Shown here one piece after another: positions 49,821 to 58,686 of a DNA stretch of 64,000 bases (position 1 is its first letter; every line of letters starts with the position of its first letter). The notes below the pieces were generated by a model that was given only the letters and a program-made list of their open reading frames with translations, was not told where the DNA came from and made no database searches. This stretch comes from DATEOR01 sp963841425 (GTDB lineage Bacteria; Actinomycetota; Thermoleophilia; Gaiellales; Gaiellaceae): positions 930,001 through 994,000 of the forward strand of contig CAWJCL010000002.1 of NCBI GenBank assembly GCA_963841425.1, written 5' to 3'. Made by a program: the position numbers and the translations under genes.

Positions 49821-50363
49821 ATGGACCATCCCGTCGAGTACGAGCCGATCCAGCCCTGGCGCGTGGCCGCGATGGTCGCGACGGGTATCGCCGCGGTCGA
49901 GCTCTTCATCCTCCTCCTCATCGGCTTCGTGCTCGGCGCGAAGGCCTTCTCCGACAAGACCGAGACGGCCACGATCGCGGCCATCAAGCGCGAAGTCCCG
50001 AAGGCCGCGCAGACCCAGGCGTCCTCCGGGCAGCAGAAGCCCGCCGAAGCGTCGCAGAAGAAGGAGGCTCCGAAGGTCCTCCCCCGCGGGCGCACCTCGG
50101 TCGTGATCCTGAACGGGAACGGCATCCCCGGCGCCGCCGCCGTGAACGCCGACAAGGCGCACTCGCTCCACTACGTCATCACGGCGACCGGAAACGCGCC
50201 GAGCACCGACTTCGCGCGCTCGATGGTGATGTTCCGGCCCGGATTCAAGCCGGCGGCGCAGCGACTCGCGAAGGACATGGGCGTGAAGGCCGTTACCCCG
50301 CTCGACGGAATCACGAAGGGCGACCTCCAGGGCGCCCAGCTCGCGCTGATCGTCGGCGGGTAG
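49821..50363 (+). CDS. LytR_C-domain membrane protein
   Basis: 180 residues: one membrane helix (about 22-43), an Ala/Lys/Glu linker, and a C-terminal LytR_C domain (about 90-180: SVVILNGNGIPGAAAVNADK, MVMFRPGFKPAAQRLAKDM, VTPLDGITKGDL). In other actinobacteria this domain follows LCP cell-wall ligases or stands alone. It may take part in wall glycopolymer assembly. 8 bp after the epimerase gene. Confidence 0.85.
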   Translation: MDHPVEYEPIQPWRVAAMVATGIAAVELFILLLIGFVLGAKAFSDKTETATIAAIKREVPKAAQTQASSGQQKPAEASQKKEAPKVLPRGRTSVVILNGNGIPGAAAVNADKAHSLHYVITATGNAPSTDFARSMVMFRPGFKPAAQRLAKDMGVKAVTPLDGITKGDLQGAQLALIVGG

Positions 50364-50390
50364 CCGCTCCCGCGCGGCTAGGCTAGGGAG

Positions 50391-51425
50391 GTGGCCGAGC
50401 CGCTTCTCACACGCGCCTGCCGGCGCGAGGCCGTCGAACGGACTCCCGTCTGGTTCATGCGCCAGGCGGGCCGCTCGCTCCCCGAGTACCGGGAGCTCCG
50501 CAAGCGCCACGACCTCTTTTCCGTCTGCCGCCAGCCCGAGCTCTGCGCCGAGGTGACGTTGCAGCCGGTGCGCGCCCACGACGTCGATGCGGCGGTGATG
50601 TTCGCGGACATCATGCTGCCGGTCATCGGCATGGGGGTCGACGTCGAGCTCGTCGAGAACGTCGGCCCGGTGATCGCAGACCCGGTGCGGACGAGTGACG
50701 ACGTCGAGCGGCTCCGCGTGCCCGATCCCGAGGAGGCGGTGCCGTTCATCCTGGAAGCCGTCCGGCTGGTGCGCGCCGAGCTTCCCGCGGAGAAGGCCGT
50801 CATCGGCTTCGCCGGCGGGCCGTTCACCGTGGCCGGCTACCTCATCGAGGGCAAGCCGACGCGCGAGTTCGTCCAGACCAAGCGGTGCATGTACGCGCAG
50901 CCGGAGGTGTGGCACGCGCTCATGGACAAGCTGGCCGACACGTTCGTGGCCTACCTGCGCGCGAAGGTGACGGCGGGCGCGGACGTCATCCAGCTCTTCG
51001 ACTCGTGGGTCGGGACCCTGTCGGCCGAGGACTACGAGGAATTCGTCGCGCCCTACTCGGCGCGCGTGCTCGCGGCCGCCGACGTGCCGACGATCCACTT
51101 CGGCACGGGGACGATCCATCTCCTACCGGCGATGAGGGCGGCCGGCGGCGATGTCATCGGCCTCGACTGGCGGGTCCCGATCGAGCGCGGGTGGGAGATC
51201 GTGGGCCCCGACCGTGGGGTGCAGGGGAATCTCGACCCTGCGCTTCTGCTGGGCCCCTTCGAGCGCGTGTCGGCGGCCGCGAACCGGATCCTGGACGCCA
51301 TCGCCGGCCGCAGGGGGCACATCTTCAACCTCGGGCACGGGGTTCTTCCGGACACGGATCCGGCCGATTTGGCGAGGTTGGTGGAGCTGGTCCACGCCCG
51401 AACCTCCGTCGAGATGTGGGCGTGA
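50391..51425 (+). CDS. hemE: Uroporphyrinogen decarboxylase HemE
   Basis: 344 residues of the URO-D TIM barrel. Recognised motifs: TPVWFMRQAGRSLPEYRELR at the N-terminus, the Asp of MFADIMLP, FAGGPFTVAGYLIEG, IQLFDSWVGTLS, and the C-terminal FNLGHGVLPDTDP. Converts uroporphyrinogen III to coproporphyrinogen III. Upstream of hemH with 97 bp between. Confidence 0.96.
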   Translation: MAEPLLTRACRREAVERTPVWFMRQAGRSLPEYRELRKRHDLFSVCRQPELCAEVTLQPVRAHDVDAAVMFADIMLPVIGMGVDVELVENVGPVIADPVRTSDDVERLRVPDPEEAVPFILEAVRLVRAELPAEKAVIGFAGGPFTVAGYLIEGKPTREFVQTKRCMYAQPEVWHALMDKLADTFVAYLRAKVTAGADVIQLFDSWVGTLSAEDYEEFVAPYSARVLAAADVPTIHFGTGTIHLLPAMRAAGGDVIGLDWRVPIERGWEIVGPDRGVQGNLDPALLLGPFERVSAAANRILDAIAGRRGHIFNLGHGVLPDTDPADLARLVELVHARTSVEMWA

Positions 51426-51522
51426 CGCTCAGCGTGACGATTCATGGGGCCACCCCGTTCCACCACCCGCTTTCGAGCGTAGCCCCCGGGAACGCGCGCG
51501 TGGTTCGCGGAAGGGGACGGAA

Positions 51523-52407
51523 GTGAAAACAGCCGTCGTCCTGATGGCCTACGGGAGCCCGACCCGTCCCGAGGACATCCCCGCCTACTTCGAGGACATC
51601 CGCGGGGGGCGGCCCGTGCGCCCCGAGGCAGTCGCGGAGCTCGTCGAGCGCTACCGCCGGATCGGCGGCTCGTCCCCGCTGAACGAGATCACCGAGCGCC
51701 AGCGCGCCGCCCTCGAGCACGAGCTGGGCGCGCCCGTCTACGTCGGCATGAAGCACTGGACGCCGCGCGTCGCCGAGGCAGCCGACCAGGCCCTCGAAGG
51801 AGGCGCCGAGCGGATCGTCGGGCTCGTCCTCGCGCCGCACTACTCGAGCATCTCGATCGGCGGCTACCGCGAGCGCCTCGCCGAGGCCGTCGGCGATCGG
51901 GCGGAGCTCGTGATGATCGAGAGCTGGCACGACCTCCGACCCTTCGTCGACATCCTCGCCGACCGGATCCGCGGTACCGACGCCCACGTCGCCTTCACGG
52001 CCCACAGCCTCCCTGAGCGCATACTCTCCGAGGGAGACCCGTACAAGGAGCAGCTGCTCGAGACCTCGCGCCTGGTCGCCGAGCGCGCCGGAGTCGAGGC
52101 CTGGTCGTTCGCCTTCCAGAGCGCGAGCCCGACCGGGGAGCCCTGGCTCGGCCCGGACATCCTCGAGGAGCTCGAGCGCCTGCACGCCGACGGCGTGCGG
52201 AAGGTTCTCGTCGCACCGGTCGGATTCGTTTCCGACCACCTGGAGATCCTTTGGGACATCGACGTGGAAGCGAGGGAGAAAGCAGCGGAGCTCGGCCTCG
52301 AGCTCGACCGCATCGAGTCGCTGAACGACGCGCCGGAGTTCGCCCGCGCGCTCGCCGTCCTCGTCGAGCAGGTCTTGAACGAGTCGGCACGAATCGAGGT
52401 TCCGTGA
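51523..52407 (+). CDS. hemH: Ferrochelatase HemH
   Basis: 294 residues beginning KTAVVLMAYGSPTRPEDIPA, with RYRRIGGSSPLNEITERQ, the catalytic His in VAFTAHSLPERIL, and VAPVGFVSDHLEILWDID. In actinobacteria the Gram-positive haem route usually ends with coproporphyrin ferrochelatase (CpfC), and this sequence fits that clade better than protoporphyrin enzymes, but the choice is not settled here. Start GTG 51523. It overlaps the next gene. Confidence 0.93.
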   Translation: MKTAVVLMAYGSPTRPEDIPAYFEDIRGGRPVRPEAVAELVERYRRIGGSSPLNEITERQRAALEHELGAPVYVGMKHWTPRVAEAADQALEGGAERIVGLVLAPHYSSISIGGYRERLAEAVGDRAELVMIESWHDLRPFVDILADRIRGTDAHVAFTAHSLPERILSEGDPYKEQLLETSRLVAERAGVEAWSFAFQSASPTGEPWLGPDILEELERLHADGVRKVLVAPVGFVSDHLEILWDIDVEAREKAAELGLELDRIESLNDAPEFARALAVLVEQVLNESARIEVP

Positions 52408-52673
52408 GCACGCGCAGCTGCGGCGACTGGCCGGCCCTCCTGGAGATCTCGCCGGACCTCCACTTCAAGCACTACACGATCGCCGAGGCGCGGCTCCCGT
52501 CCGAGGTGCTAGTCAATCTCGCGGACGTGCCGCGCGATGCGCTCACGCTCTGCGCCGACCTCGACCACAACGTCTACAACAGCGCGCACACCGACCCCCG
52601 CGTCGCCGCTGCCCTGCAGGACACCTACTGGTACGAGCTCGACGAGTGGTCGAAATCGGGGCCCCGGACGTAG
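52404..52673 (+). CDS. Small protein downstream of hemH, unknown
   Basis: 89 residues, acidic, no membrane helix. Stretches LLEISPDLHFKHYTIAEARL, DVPRDALTLCADLDHNVYNS and VAAALQDTYWYELDEW. The GTGA overlap with hemH suggests co-translation. Two Cys and several His are present but no metal motif is obvious. Not recognised. Confidence 0.75.
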   Translation: MSTRSCGDWPALLEISPDLHFKHYTIAEARLPSEVLVNLADVPRDALTLCADLDHNVYNSAHTDPRVAAALQDTYWYELDEWSKSGPRT

Positions 52674-52682
52674 GATCCGAGC

Positions 52683-52916
52683 ATGGGAAAGGGCTACGCC
52701 GAGGGACCGGCCGCCGAGGAGCGCTATGAGGCACTCGAACGCGGTGAGCCGACCGGCCTAGAGCCCGAGGAGATAGACCGGCCCGCCGTGTTCGGCTCGA
52801 CGCCCGACAACGAAGAGCGGCACTTCATCGGCTGGGCCGACGAGGTCGACCGCGACGAGCTCTTCGAGAGCGGCAAGGCCTGGGGTCTCACGGTCGTCCG
52901 CCAGCGGACGAACTAG
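52683..52916 (+). CDS. Small acidic protein, unknown
   Basis: 77 residues: EERYEALERGEPTGLEPEEI, then FGSTPDNEERHFIGWADEVD and ESGKAWGLTVVRQR. It lies 9 bp after the previous gene, so it is probably in the same operon as hemE and hemH. No family recognised. Confidence 0.7.
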   Translation: MGKGYAEGPAAEERYEALERGEPTGLEPEEIDRPAVFGSTPDNEERHFIGWADEVDRDELFESGKAWGLTVVRQRTN

Positions 52917-52951
52917 GCCCGCTCTGGCGGCCTGGGGCGGCGGACGAAGCC

Positions 52952-52991
52952 GGGCTTTGCCCCGGCGAAAGCCCCCGCCGTCCAGTCTGCT
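52952..52991 (-). repeat. Dispersed 3' repeat, copy 2
   Basis: About 40 bp with strong similarity to 33149-33187, again ending at the stop codon of a minus-strand gene (methyltransferase). Confidence 0.65.
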
Positions 52992-53766
52992 AGAGGCGCT
53001 CGCACCAGTAGACGCCGGTGCGGTAGGGCAGCTCGAAGGTGGAACGCCCCTTCGTCTCGGGATGCGTGGCGAGGAGCATCCGCACCTGATCGACGACCCG
53101 CGCGAACTCGGCCGGCGGCAGGGCCGCGATGAAGCTCACCGAGGTGACCCGCGCGACCACGGCGGCGAAGTCGGCTTCGTGCACGAACGAGAACCGCGCC
53201 CGCTGGAGCGGAGTGAAGAGCGTCGTCCGGTCGAACGCGCCTTTCCACGCGCCGCTCGCCACGCGCGGCGCGGCGCCGCGGTACGCCTCCATGATCCCGC
53301 CGAGCTTTTCGATCCAGTCGACGGACTCGTCCTTCACGTTCCAGATGAGCCCGAGCCTGCCGCCCGGCCGCAGGACGCGGTGGATCTCGTCGAGCGCCGC
53401 GTCGCCGTCGAACCAGTGGAACGCCTGCCCGACGGTGACCGCGTCAACCGAGCCGTCCGGGAGCGGGATGGCCTCGGCAGTGCCTGCGACCGCCTCGACA
53501 TCGCGAAGCGACGACGAGAGCGCCGCGCGCATCGCCTCGACCGGCTCGACCGCGACGACGAACGCCCCGGTCGGCACGAGGAAGCGCGTCAACTTCCCCG
53601 TCCCGGCAGCGAGGTCCAGCACCCGCTTGCCGTCCCCCAGCCCGAGCTCGGCCACGAGCCGCGCGATCGCCTCGGGGGGGTACGGCGGCCTTCCGATCTC
53701 GTACGGCTTGGGCGCGTGCTCGAAGCCCCGCGCCGCCTCGTGGATGGTTCCTGCTCGCGAGCTCAC
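52990..53766 (-). CDS. SAM-dependent class I methyltransferase
   Basis: 258 residues with motif I VLDLAAGTGKLTRFLVPTGA, acidic VVAVEP, and motif VDAVTVGQAFHWFDGDAAL, the pattern of UbiE/Methyltransf_11-like enzymes. Starts FEHAPKPYEIGRPPYPPEAI. Substrate unknown. The ATG overlaps the ureohydrolase stop. Confidence 0.9.
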   Translation of the reverse strand: MSSRAGTIHEAARGFEHAPKPYEIGRPPYPPEAIARLVAELGLGDGKRVLDLAAGTGKLTRFLVPTGAFVVAVEPVEAMRAALSSSLRDVEAVAGTAEAIPLPDGSVDAVTVGQAFHWFDGDAALDEIHRVLRPGGRLGLIWNVKDESVDWIEKLGGIMEAYRGAAPRVASGAWKGAFDRTTLFTPLQRARFSFVHEADFAAVVARVTSVSFIAALPPAEFARVVDQVRMLLATHPETKGRSTFELPYRTGVYWCERL

Positions 53767-54740
53767 TCGGACGACAGGCTAGCGGCCCTCCGGGCGAGCA
53801 CGAGACCGGTGAGGATCTCGCGGACGACCCGGTCGGCCGCGAGCGCCGTGATGTCCGCGGAACCGACCGCCGTCGGGATGACTTCGACGACATCCGCGCC
53901 GACGAGCGCGACGCGCGAGGCGATCTCCCGGCAGGCCCAGAGAAGATCCGCGGTGGTCATCCCGCCGGGCTCGGGCGTTCCCGTGCCGGGCGCGAAGGCG
54001 GGGTCGAGGACGTCGATGTCCACGGTGAGAAAGACAGGGCCGCTCCCGAGGCCGCCCAGCGCGTCCGCGACGACCGCCCTGATCCCGCGCTCGCCGACGT
54101 CGTGCATGAAGAAACTGCGGATCCCGCGCTCACGCTGCCAGGAGAACTCCTTCTCGCCGGGCCAGTAGCCGCGGAGCCCGATCTGCACGTAGCGGCGCGG
54201 GTCGACGAGCCCAGCTTCCACGAGCCTGTACATCGGCGTCCCGTGCGAGAGCTCGACGCCGAAGACCTCGGTGCCCGTGTCCGTATGCGTGTCGAAGTGG
54301 ACGAGGCCGACCGGGCCGCCCGCCGCGCAGGCGCGGACATCCGGCTCGGTGATCGAGTGGTCGCCCCCGAGGATGACGGGCAGGACGCCCATGGAGACGA
54401 CCTGGGCGACGGTCTCCTCGATCGCCTTCTGGGAGGCGACGGCGTCGGCCGGGAGAACGGGCGCGTCGCCGAAGTCCACGACCCGGAGCTCCTCGAGCGC
54501 ATCGACGCCGGCCTCGAGATGAGGCCCCGGCGGGCAGCTCGCTGCGCGGATCGCGCGCGGCCCGTAGCGGGTGCCGGGCCGGTCGGAGACGAGGTCGTCG
54601 GTGGGCGCCCCCACGATGGCGACGTCTGCTCCGGCGAGCTCGGCCGGATCCTCCGTGTAGGGCTGTCCTCCATACGTGAGGAGGCCGGCGAAGTCGGGCT
54701 TTTCGCCATTGCGCCGCCAGCGTCCGAGGGGGTCGAGCAC
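53763..54740 (-). CDS. speB: Ureohydrolase (agmatinase/guanidino-hydrolase family)
   Basis: 325 residues. The metal motifs are GGDHSIT, VHFDTHTDT and VDIDVLDPAFAPGTGTPEPG, and the N-terminal GAPTDDLVSDRPGTRYGPRA fits agmatinases of this branch. The HFDTHTDT variant instead of DAHxD occurs in guanidino-acid hydrolases as well, so the exact substrate (agmatine or another guanidine compound) is open. Confidence 0.9.
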   Translation of the reverse strand: MLDPLGRWRRNGEKPDFAGLLTYGGQPYTEDPAELAGADVAIVGAPTDDLVSDRPGTRYGPRAIRAASCPPGPHLEAGVDALEELRVVDFGDAPVLPADAVASQKAIEETVAQVVSMGVLPVILGGDHSITEPDVRACAAGGPVGLVHFDTHTDTGTEVFGVELSHGTPMYRLVEAGLVDPRRYVQIGLRGYWPGEKEFSWQRERGIRSFFMHDVGERGIRAVVADALGGLGSGPVFLTVDIDVLDPAFAPGTGTPEPGGMTTADLLWACREIASRVALVGADVVEVIPTAVGSADITALAADRVVREILTGLVLARRAASLSSE

Positions 54741-54814
54741 GGCGCGATTCTCTCAGTTTGCGAGTCTCCCGCGCGGGTATCCGCTGCGTTGCAAACCGAT
54801 TCGAGGGGGGTCAG

Positions 54815-55312
54815 ATGACCGACATCACCACAGCGCGGGATCTCTTCCTGCACGAGCTCGGCGACATCCTGTATGTCGAGCAGAAGCTCACCGACGAGGT
54901 CCTGCCCAAGCTCATCCAAGAGGTTCAGGACCCGGACTTCCGCAAGGGTCTCGAGCGGCATCTGGAGCAGACGCGGGGCCACGGGACGAACCTCGAGCAG
55001 ATCTTCGACTCGATGGGCGAACAGCCCAAGGCGGAGAAGTGCATCGGGTTCGAGGGCCTCAAGACCGAGCACGACCAGCTCACGGGCGAGGTGAGCGAGT
55101 CACTCATCGACATCGTCGACACGGGCGCGGCCGCACGCACCGAGCACTACGAGATCGCTGCCTACAGTGGTCTCATCGAGATGGCCCGCGCGCTCGGCGA
55201 AAGCGAGGCGGTCGGCCTCCTCGAGGAGAACCTCAAGGAGGAGCGGGAGGCGCTTCACGAGGTCGAGAGCGTCGCGAAGAAGCTCCGCGACGAGATGAAG
55301 ACCACCGCGTAG
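54815..55312 (+). CDS. DUF892/YciF-like ferritin-fold protein
   Basis: 165 residues forming a four-helix bundle. The family pattern TARDLFLHELGDILYVEQKL begins the protein; further helices are FRKGLERHLEQTRGHGTNLE, HYEIAAYSGLIEMARALGES and LLEENLKEEREALHEV. Glu and His placed for a di-metal site. YciF-like proteins respond to stress. A GAGGGGGG ribosome site and a strong terminator frame it. Confidence 0.9.
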   Translation: MTDITTARDLFLHELGDILYVEQKLTDEVLPKLIQEVQDPDFRKGLERHLEQTRGHGTNLEQIFDSMGEQPKAEKCIGFEGLKTEHDQLTGEVSESLIDIVDTGAAARTEHYEIAAYSGLIEMARALGESEAVGLLEENLKEEREALHEVESVAKKLRDEMKTTA

Positions 55313-55327
55313 GAGCCTCAGGCTAGT

Positions 55328-55363
55328 ACGGCGCCGGAGAGCTTCAGCCTCCGGCGCCGTTTT
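55328..55363 (+). terminator. Intrinsic terminator
   Basis: A 12-bp stem (ACGGCGCCGGAG and its complement), 9-base loop, and TTTTC. It ends the ferritin-like gene and faces the convergent MFS gene. Confidence 0.9.
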
Positions 55364-57120
55364 CATGCGCGCGCGTAGGTGTTGCGGCCGACGCGGGTGA
55401 CGCGCCGCTCGCTCTGCGCCAGGCGAAGGGCGCGCCGGAAGCGGCCCGGGCCCCAGCTGCGTGCGTTCACGGCCCGCGCCAGCTCGTCACGCGACTTCGG
55501 GCCGTCGGCGGCCGCCTGCTCGATTGCGTCGATCTCACGGTCGATGTAGCGGTCGGGTCCCGGTGCGGGGCCGGCGTACGGAGGCGGCGGCGCGAAGAAG
55601 CGCCGCTGCCGCTCGGGGCGACGCGTGGACGTCGTGCCGTCGGTCTCCTCGCGGTGGGAGGGAGTGTCGGCGTCCTCGGCAGAGAGTGGCTCGGCAACCT
55701 CTTCGAGCGACGTCTGTTCCGCCGAGACTCCGAGGAAGGCCTCCGTAAGCGCGGCGAGGAGAAGCCAGCCGGCGCCGATCAGGAACCCGATCATCGTGTT
55801 CGTCGGATCCTTCGTCCCCACGAGGATCCCGAAAAGGAGCGGCCCGGTGATGCCGCCGATCGCGGTCGCGACCGAGTAGAAAAACGCGATCGCCATGGCC
55901 CGGATCTCGAGCGGGAAGACCTCGCTAACCGTGAGATAGGCGGCGCTCGCGCCCGCGGAGGCGAAGAAGAAGATGACACACCACGCGATCGTCTGCGTGA
56001 TCGCGGTGAGCACATCCTGCTGGAACAGGAACGCGGTCGCCGCGAGGCACGCGCCGGCGAGGCCGTAGGTCAGAGTGATCATGATGCGGCGCCCGACGCG
56101 GTCGAAGAGCGGGCCGAGGAGCAGCGGGCCGAGGATGTTCCCGATCGCAAAGGGCAGGATGTAGTACGGCACGTGCTCCGCCGGCACCTTGTAGAAGGTC
56201 GTCAGGACGAGCGCGTACGTGAAGAAGACCGCGTTGTAGGCAAAGGCCTGAGCGGACATGAGCGACAGCCCGAGCATCGTCCGGGGCCGATGCTCGTCGA
56301 ACATCGTCCGCGCGATCTCACGGAAGGTCGTCCGCTTGCGCGGTTTGATCTCGATCGTCTCGTCGGTGTCCTCGAGCTGCTCGCCGGTGGCGTCCGCCAC
56401 GTCGCGCTCGATGTCGCGCACGATCTCCTTGGCCTCCTCCTCCCGGCCGTGCGTCATGAGCCAGCGCGGGCTCTCGGGCAGGAAGCGGCGCGTGAGCAGG
56501 ATGCCGAGACCGAGGATCGCGCCGAGGCCGAATGCGAGTCGCCAGCCGAGATCGACGGGGAAGAGCTTGGGATTCAGGAGCAGGATCGAGAGGGCTGCCC
56601 CGGCCGCGGTACCGACCCACCAGGAGCCGTTGACCGCGATGTCGACCCAGCCGCGTACGCGCGCTGGGATGAGCTCGTCGATCGCGGAGTTGATCGCCGA
56701 GTACTCGCCACCGATGCCCATGCCGGTGAAGAAGCGAAATAGGAAGAACATCCAGACGGTCATCGAGAACGCCGTCGCCACCGTCGCGAGGAGGTAGAGA
56801 CCGAGGGTGATCATGAAGAGCTTCTTCCGCCCGAAGCGGTCCGTGAGGTAGCCGAAGAAGAGCGCGCCTGTGACAGCTCCCGCGACGTAGATCGCCCCCG
56901 CCGCGCCGACCTCGGCGCTCGTCATCCCAAGCGTCTTCGGGTCCTGCAGGACGGCTGCGATCGAGCCGACGATCGTGACCTCGAGCCCGTCGAGGATCCA
57001 AACCGTGCCGAGCGCGACCACGACGAGCCAGTGCCAGCGCGACCAGGGCAGGCGGTCCATCCGCGCGGGGATGTCGGTCTCGAAGGTTCGGTCGCTGGTG
57101 GTGGCGGTGGCAGTCGTCAT
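55363..57120 (-). CDS. MFS transporter with C-terminal winged-helix-like domain
   Basis: 585 residues. Twelve membrane helices with the MFS motifs GYLTDRFGRKKLFM and FFTGMGIGGEYSAINSAIDE (sugar/metabolite:H+ symporter type), PESPRWLMTHGREEEAKEIV, and a cytoplasmic loop after helix 6. After the last helix (about residue 475) comes a Pro-rich linker and a C-terminal ~65-residue domain (ADGPKSRDELARAVNARSWG, FRRALRLAQSERRVTRVGRN) that resembles a winged helix. The fusion is unusual. Substrate not known. Divergent from the SRPBCC gene. Confidence 0.9.
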   Translation of the reverse strand: MTTATATTSDRTFETDIPARMDRLPWSRWHWLVVVALGTVWILDGLEVTIVGSIAAVLQDPKTLGMTSAEVGAAGAIYVAGAVTGALFFGYLTDRFGRKKLFMITLGLYLLATVATAFSMTVWMFFLFRFFTGMGIGGEYSAINSAIDELIPARVRGWVDIAVNGSWWVGTAAGAALSILLLNPKLFPVDLGWRLAFGLGAILGLGILLTRRFLPESPRWLMTHGREEEAKEIVRDIERDVADATGEQLEDTDETIEIKPRKRTTFREIARTMFDEHRPRTMLGLSLMSAQAFAYNAVFFTYALVLTTFYKVPAEHVPYYILPFAIGNILGPLLLGPLFDRVGRRIMITLTYGLAGACLAATAFLFQQDVLTAITQTIAWCVIFFFASAGASAAYLTVSEVFPLEIRAMAIAFFYSVATAIGGITGPLLFGILVGTKDPTNTMIGFLIGAGWLLLAALTEAFLGVSAEQTSLEEVAEPLSAEDADTPSHREETDGTTSTRRPERQRRFFAPPPPYAGPAPGPDRYIDREIDAIEQAAADGPKSRDELARAVNARSWGPGRFRRALRLAQSERRVTRVGRNTYARA

Positions 57121-57188
57121 GCGCGACTGGATCCCCGCGTTTACAGGATGTAAAACTTGCGCGGCACAGACGGCATAGGCTTCGCGCC

Positions 57189-57833
57189 GTGGGCAGAAAG
57201 CTCGCCATCGGGCTCGCGGGCGCGGCGACGGTGTACGCGTATCGCAAGCGCCTCCGCGACTGGCACCTCCACTGGGGCGCGCGGCCGGGCGAGGTCGAGC
57301 GCGAGCTCCCGGGTGACGAGCTGCTCGCGGATCCCGACGTCGTCTCGACACGCGTCGTCGCGATCGACGCGCCGCCCTCCGCCGTCTGGCCCTGGCTCGT
57401 GCAGATGGGCCCCGGGCGGGGCGGCGCCTACACGTACGACTGGATCGAGAACCTCCTCGGGCTTGGAATGATGAGCGCAGACCGGATCCATCCGGAATGG
57501 CAGCACCTCGAGGTCGGCGACACGCCGTCGCTCCGCGCAGGCGCCGACGCCGGCCCCGACGCCATGCGCGTGCGGATCCTGCAGCCGGAGGACGCGCTCG
57601 TCACCGCCTCCGACGACGGCAAGTGGGTGTGGGCCTTCGTCCTCGCCCCCGACCGCGACGGCACGCGGCTCATCAGCCGAAACCGCGTGAGAAGCGGCGA
57701 ATCGCTCGGCGCCCGCGTCGGCCTCGCCATCATGACACCGGGCTCCTGGGTGATGGAGCGCAAGATGCTGAACGGCATCAAGGAGCGCGCCGAGAAGCTC
57801 GCGCGCAACTCCCAGCCGGCCCCGGCCGCCTGA
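57189..57833 (+). CDS. SRPBCC-fold membrane-associated protein
   Basis: 214 residues, GTG start. A short hydrophobic N-terminus is followed by an SRPBCC-like lipid-binding fold: STRVVAIDAPPSAVWPWLVQ, MGPGRGGAYTYDWIENLLGL, IHPEWQHLEVGDTP and LVTASDDGKWVWAFVLAP. Such proteins bind hydrophobic ligands; the ligand is unknown. Followed by the SMP-30 gene. Confidence 0.85.
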   Translation: MGRKLAIGLAGAATVYAYRKRLRDWHLHWGARPGEVERELPGDELLADPDVVSTRVVAIDAPPSAVWPWLVQMGPGRGGAYTYDWIENLLGLGMMSADRIHPEWQHLEVGDTPSLRAGADAGPDAMRVRILQPEDALVTASDDGKWVWAFVLAPDRDGTRLISRNRVRSGESLGARVGLAIMTPGSWVMERKMLNGIKERAEKLARNSQPAPAA

Positions 57834-57835
57834 CC

Positions 57836-58660
57836 TTGAAGCTCGACCACCCTCTCATTCCGGTCGAGGCCCTCGAGCCCGTCTGGTTCGGCCTCGTGGA
57901 TCACGTCGAGGACCTCGCCTTCGAGGAGGACGGCACCGTCTGGTGCGGCGGCGAGGAAGGGCAGGTCTACCGCGGCCACCTGGTCGGCGAGCCCGAGATC
58001 GTCGCGCGCACCCCCGGGCGGACGTACGGTTTCGCGCTCGGGCCCGACGGCGCCTGCTACTGCGCCGACGTCACCGACCCGGGAATCTACCGGATCGACT
58101 CCGAGGGACAGGTAGACCGCGTCTCGGCGGGAACCGCAGACCGGCCGGCTCTGCTCCCCAACGACCTCGCCTTCCTGCCGAGCGGCGAGCTCCTCTTCTC
58201 GGATTCGGGGAACTGGGGCGGCAGCGACGGCTGCATCTACGCGGTGGGGCCGGACGGCTCGACGCGCGTCGCGGACACGACCTGCGCCGCCTACGCGAAC
58301 GGCCTCTGCGTCTCGCCGGACGGGAGCAAGGTCGCGGTCGTGGAGTCGACGCTCCCGGGCGTGAGCGTCCTCTCGCTCGGCGCCGACGACTCGCTCTCTG
58401 ACCGGCGCGTGCTCGTCGAGCTGCCGGGGACCGTGCCGGACGGGGTCCTCTACGACGGCGAAGGCCGGCTGCTCATCTCCTTCTGGTCACCGGACGCCGT
58501 TCTCCGCGTGGAGGCGGACGGCGAGCTCACGACGGTCGTCCACGACCCGCTCCGGGTCGCCCTCAACCAGCCGACCAACATCGCTTTCGTCCCGGGGACG
58601 AACCGGCTCGTGGCGGCCAACATCGGCGACCGTTACCTCTCTGTCTTCGAATACGCGTGA
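57836..58660 (+). CDS. SMP-30/gluconolactonase-like beta-propeller protein
   Basis: 274 residues, TTG start, 2 bp after the previous stop. Beta-propeller repeats carry the SGL motifs VEDLAFEEDGTVWCGG, LPNDLAFLPSGELLFSDSGN (calcium/metal Asn and Asp), ANGLCVSPDGSKVAVVEST, PDGVLYDGEGRLLISFWSP. Likely a lactonase or sugar-acid hydrolase; substrate not known. Confidence 0.88.
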   Translation: MKLDHPLIPVEALEPVWFGLVDHVEDLAFEEDGTVWCGGEEGQVYRGHLVGEPEIVARTPGRTYGFALGPDGACYCADVTDPGIYRIDSEGQVDRVSAGTADRPALLPNDLAFLPSGELLFSDSGNWGGSDGCIYAVGPDGSTRVADTTCAAYANGLCVSPDGSKVAVVESTLPGVSVLSLGADDSLSDRRVLVELPGTVPDGVLYDGEGRLLISFWSPDAVLRVEADGELTTVVHDPLRVALNQPTNIAFVPGTNRLVAANIGDRYLSVFEYA

Positions 58661-58669
58661 AACACGCCA

Positions 58670-58686
58670 AGTAACAGTCTGTTACT
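58670..58686. repeat. Palindromic repeat copy 7
   Basis: A 17-bp perfect palindrome around T58678. It begins 9 bp after the SMP-30 stop and overlaps the VOC stop codon between these convergent genes. Confidence 0.85.
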
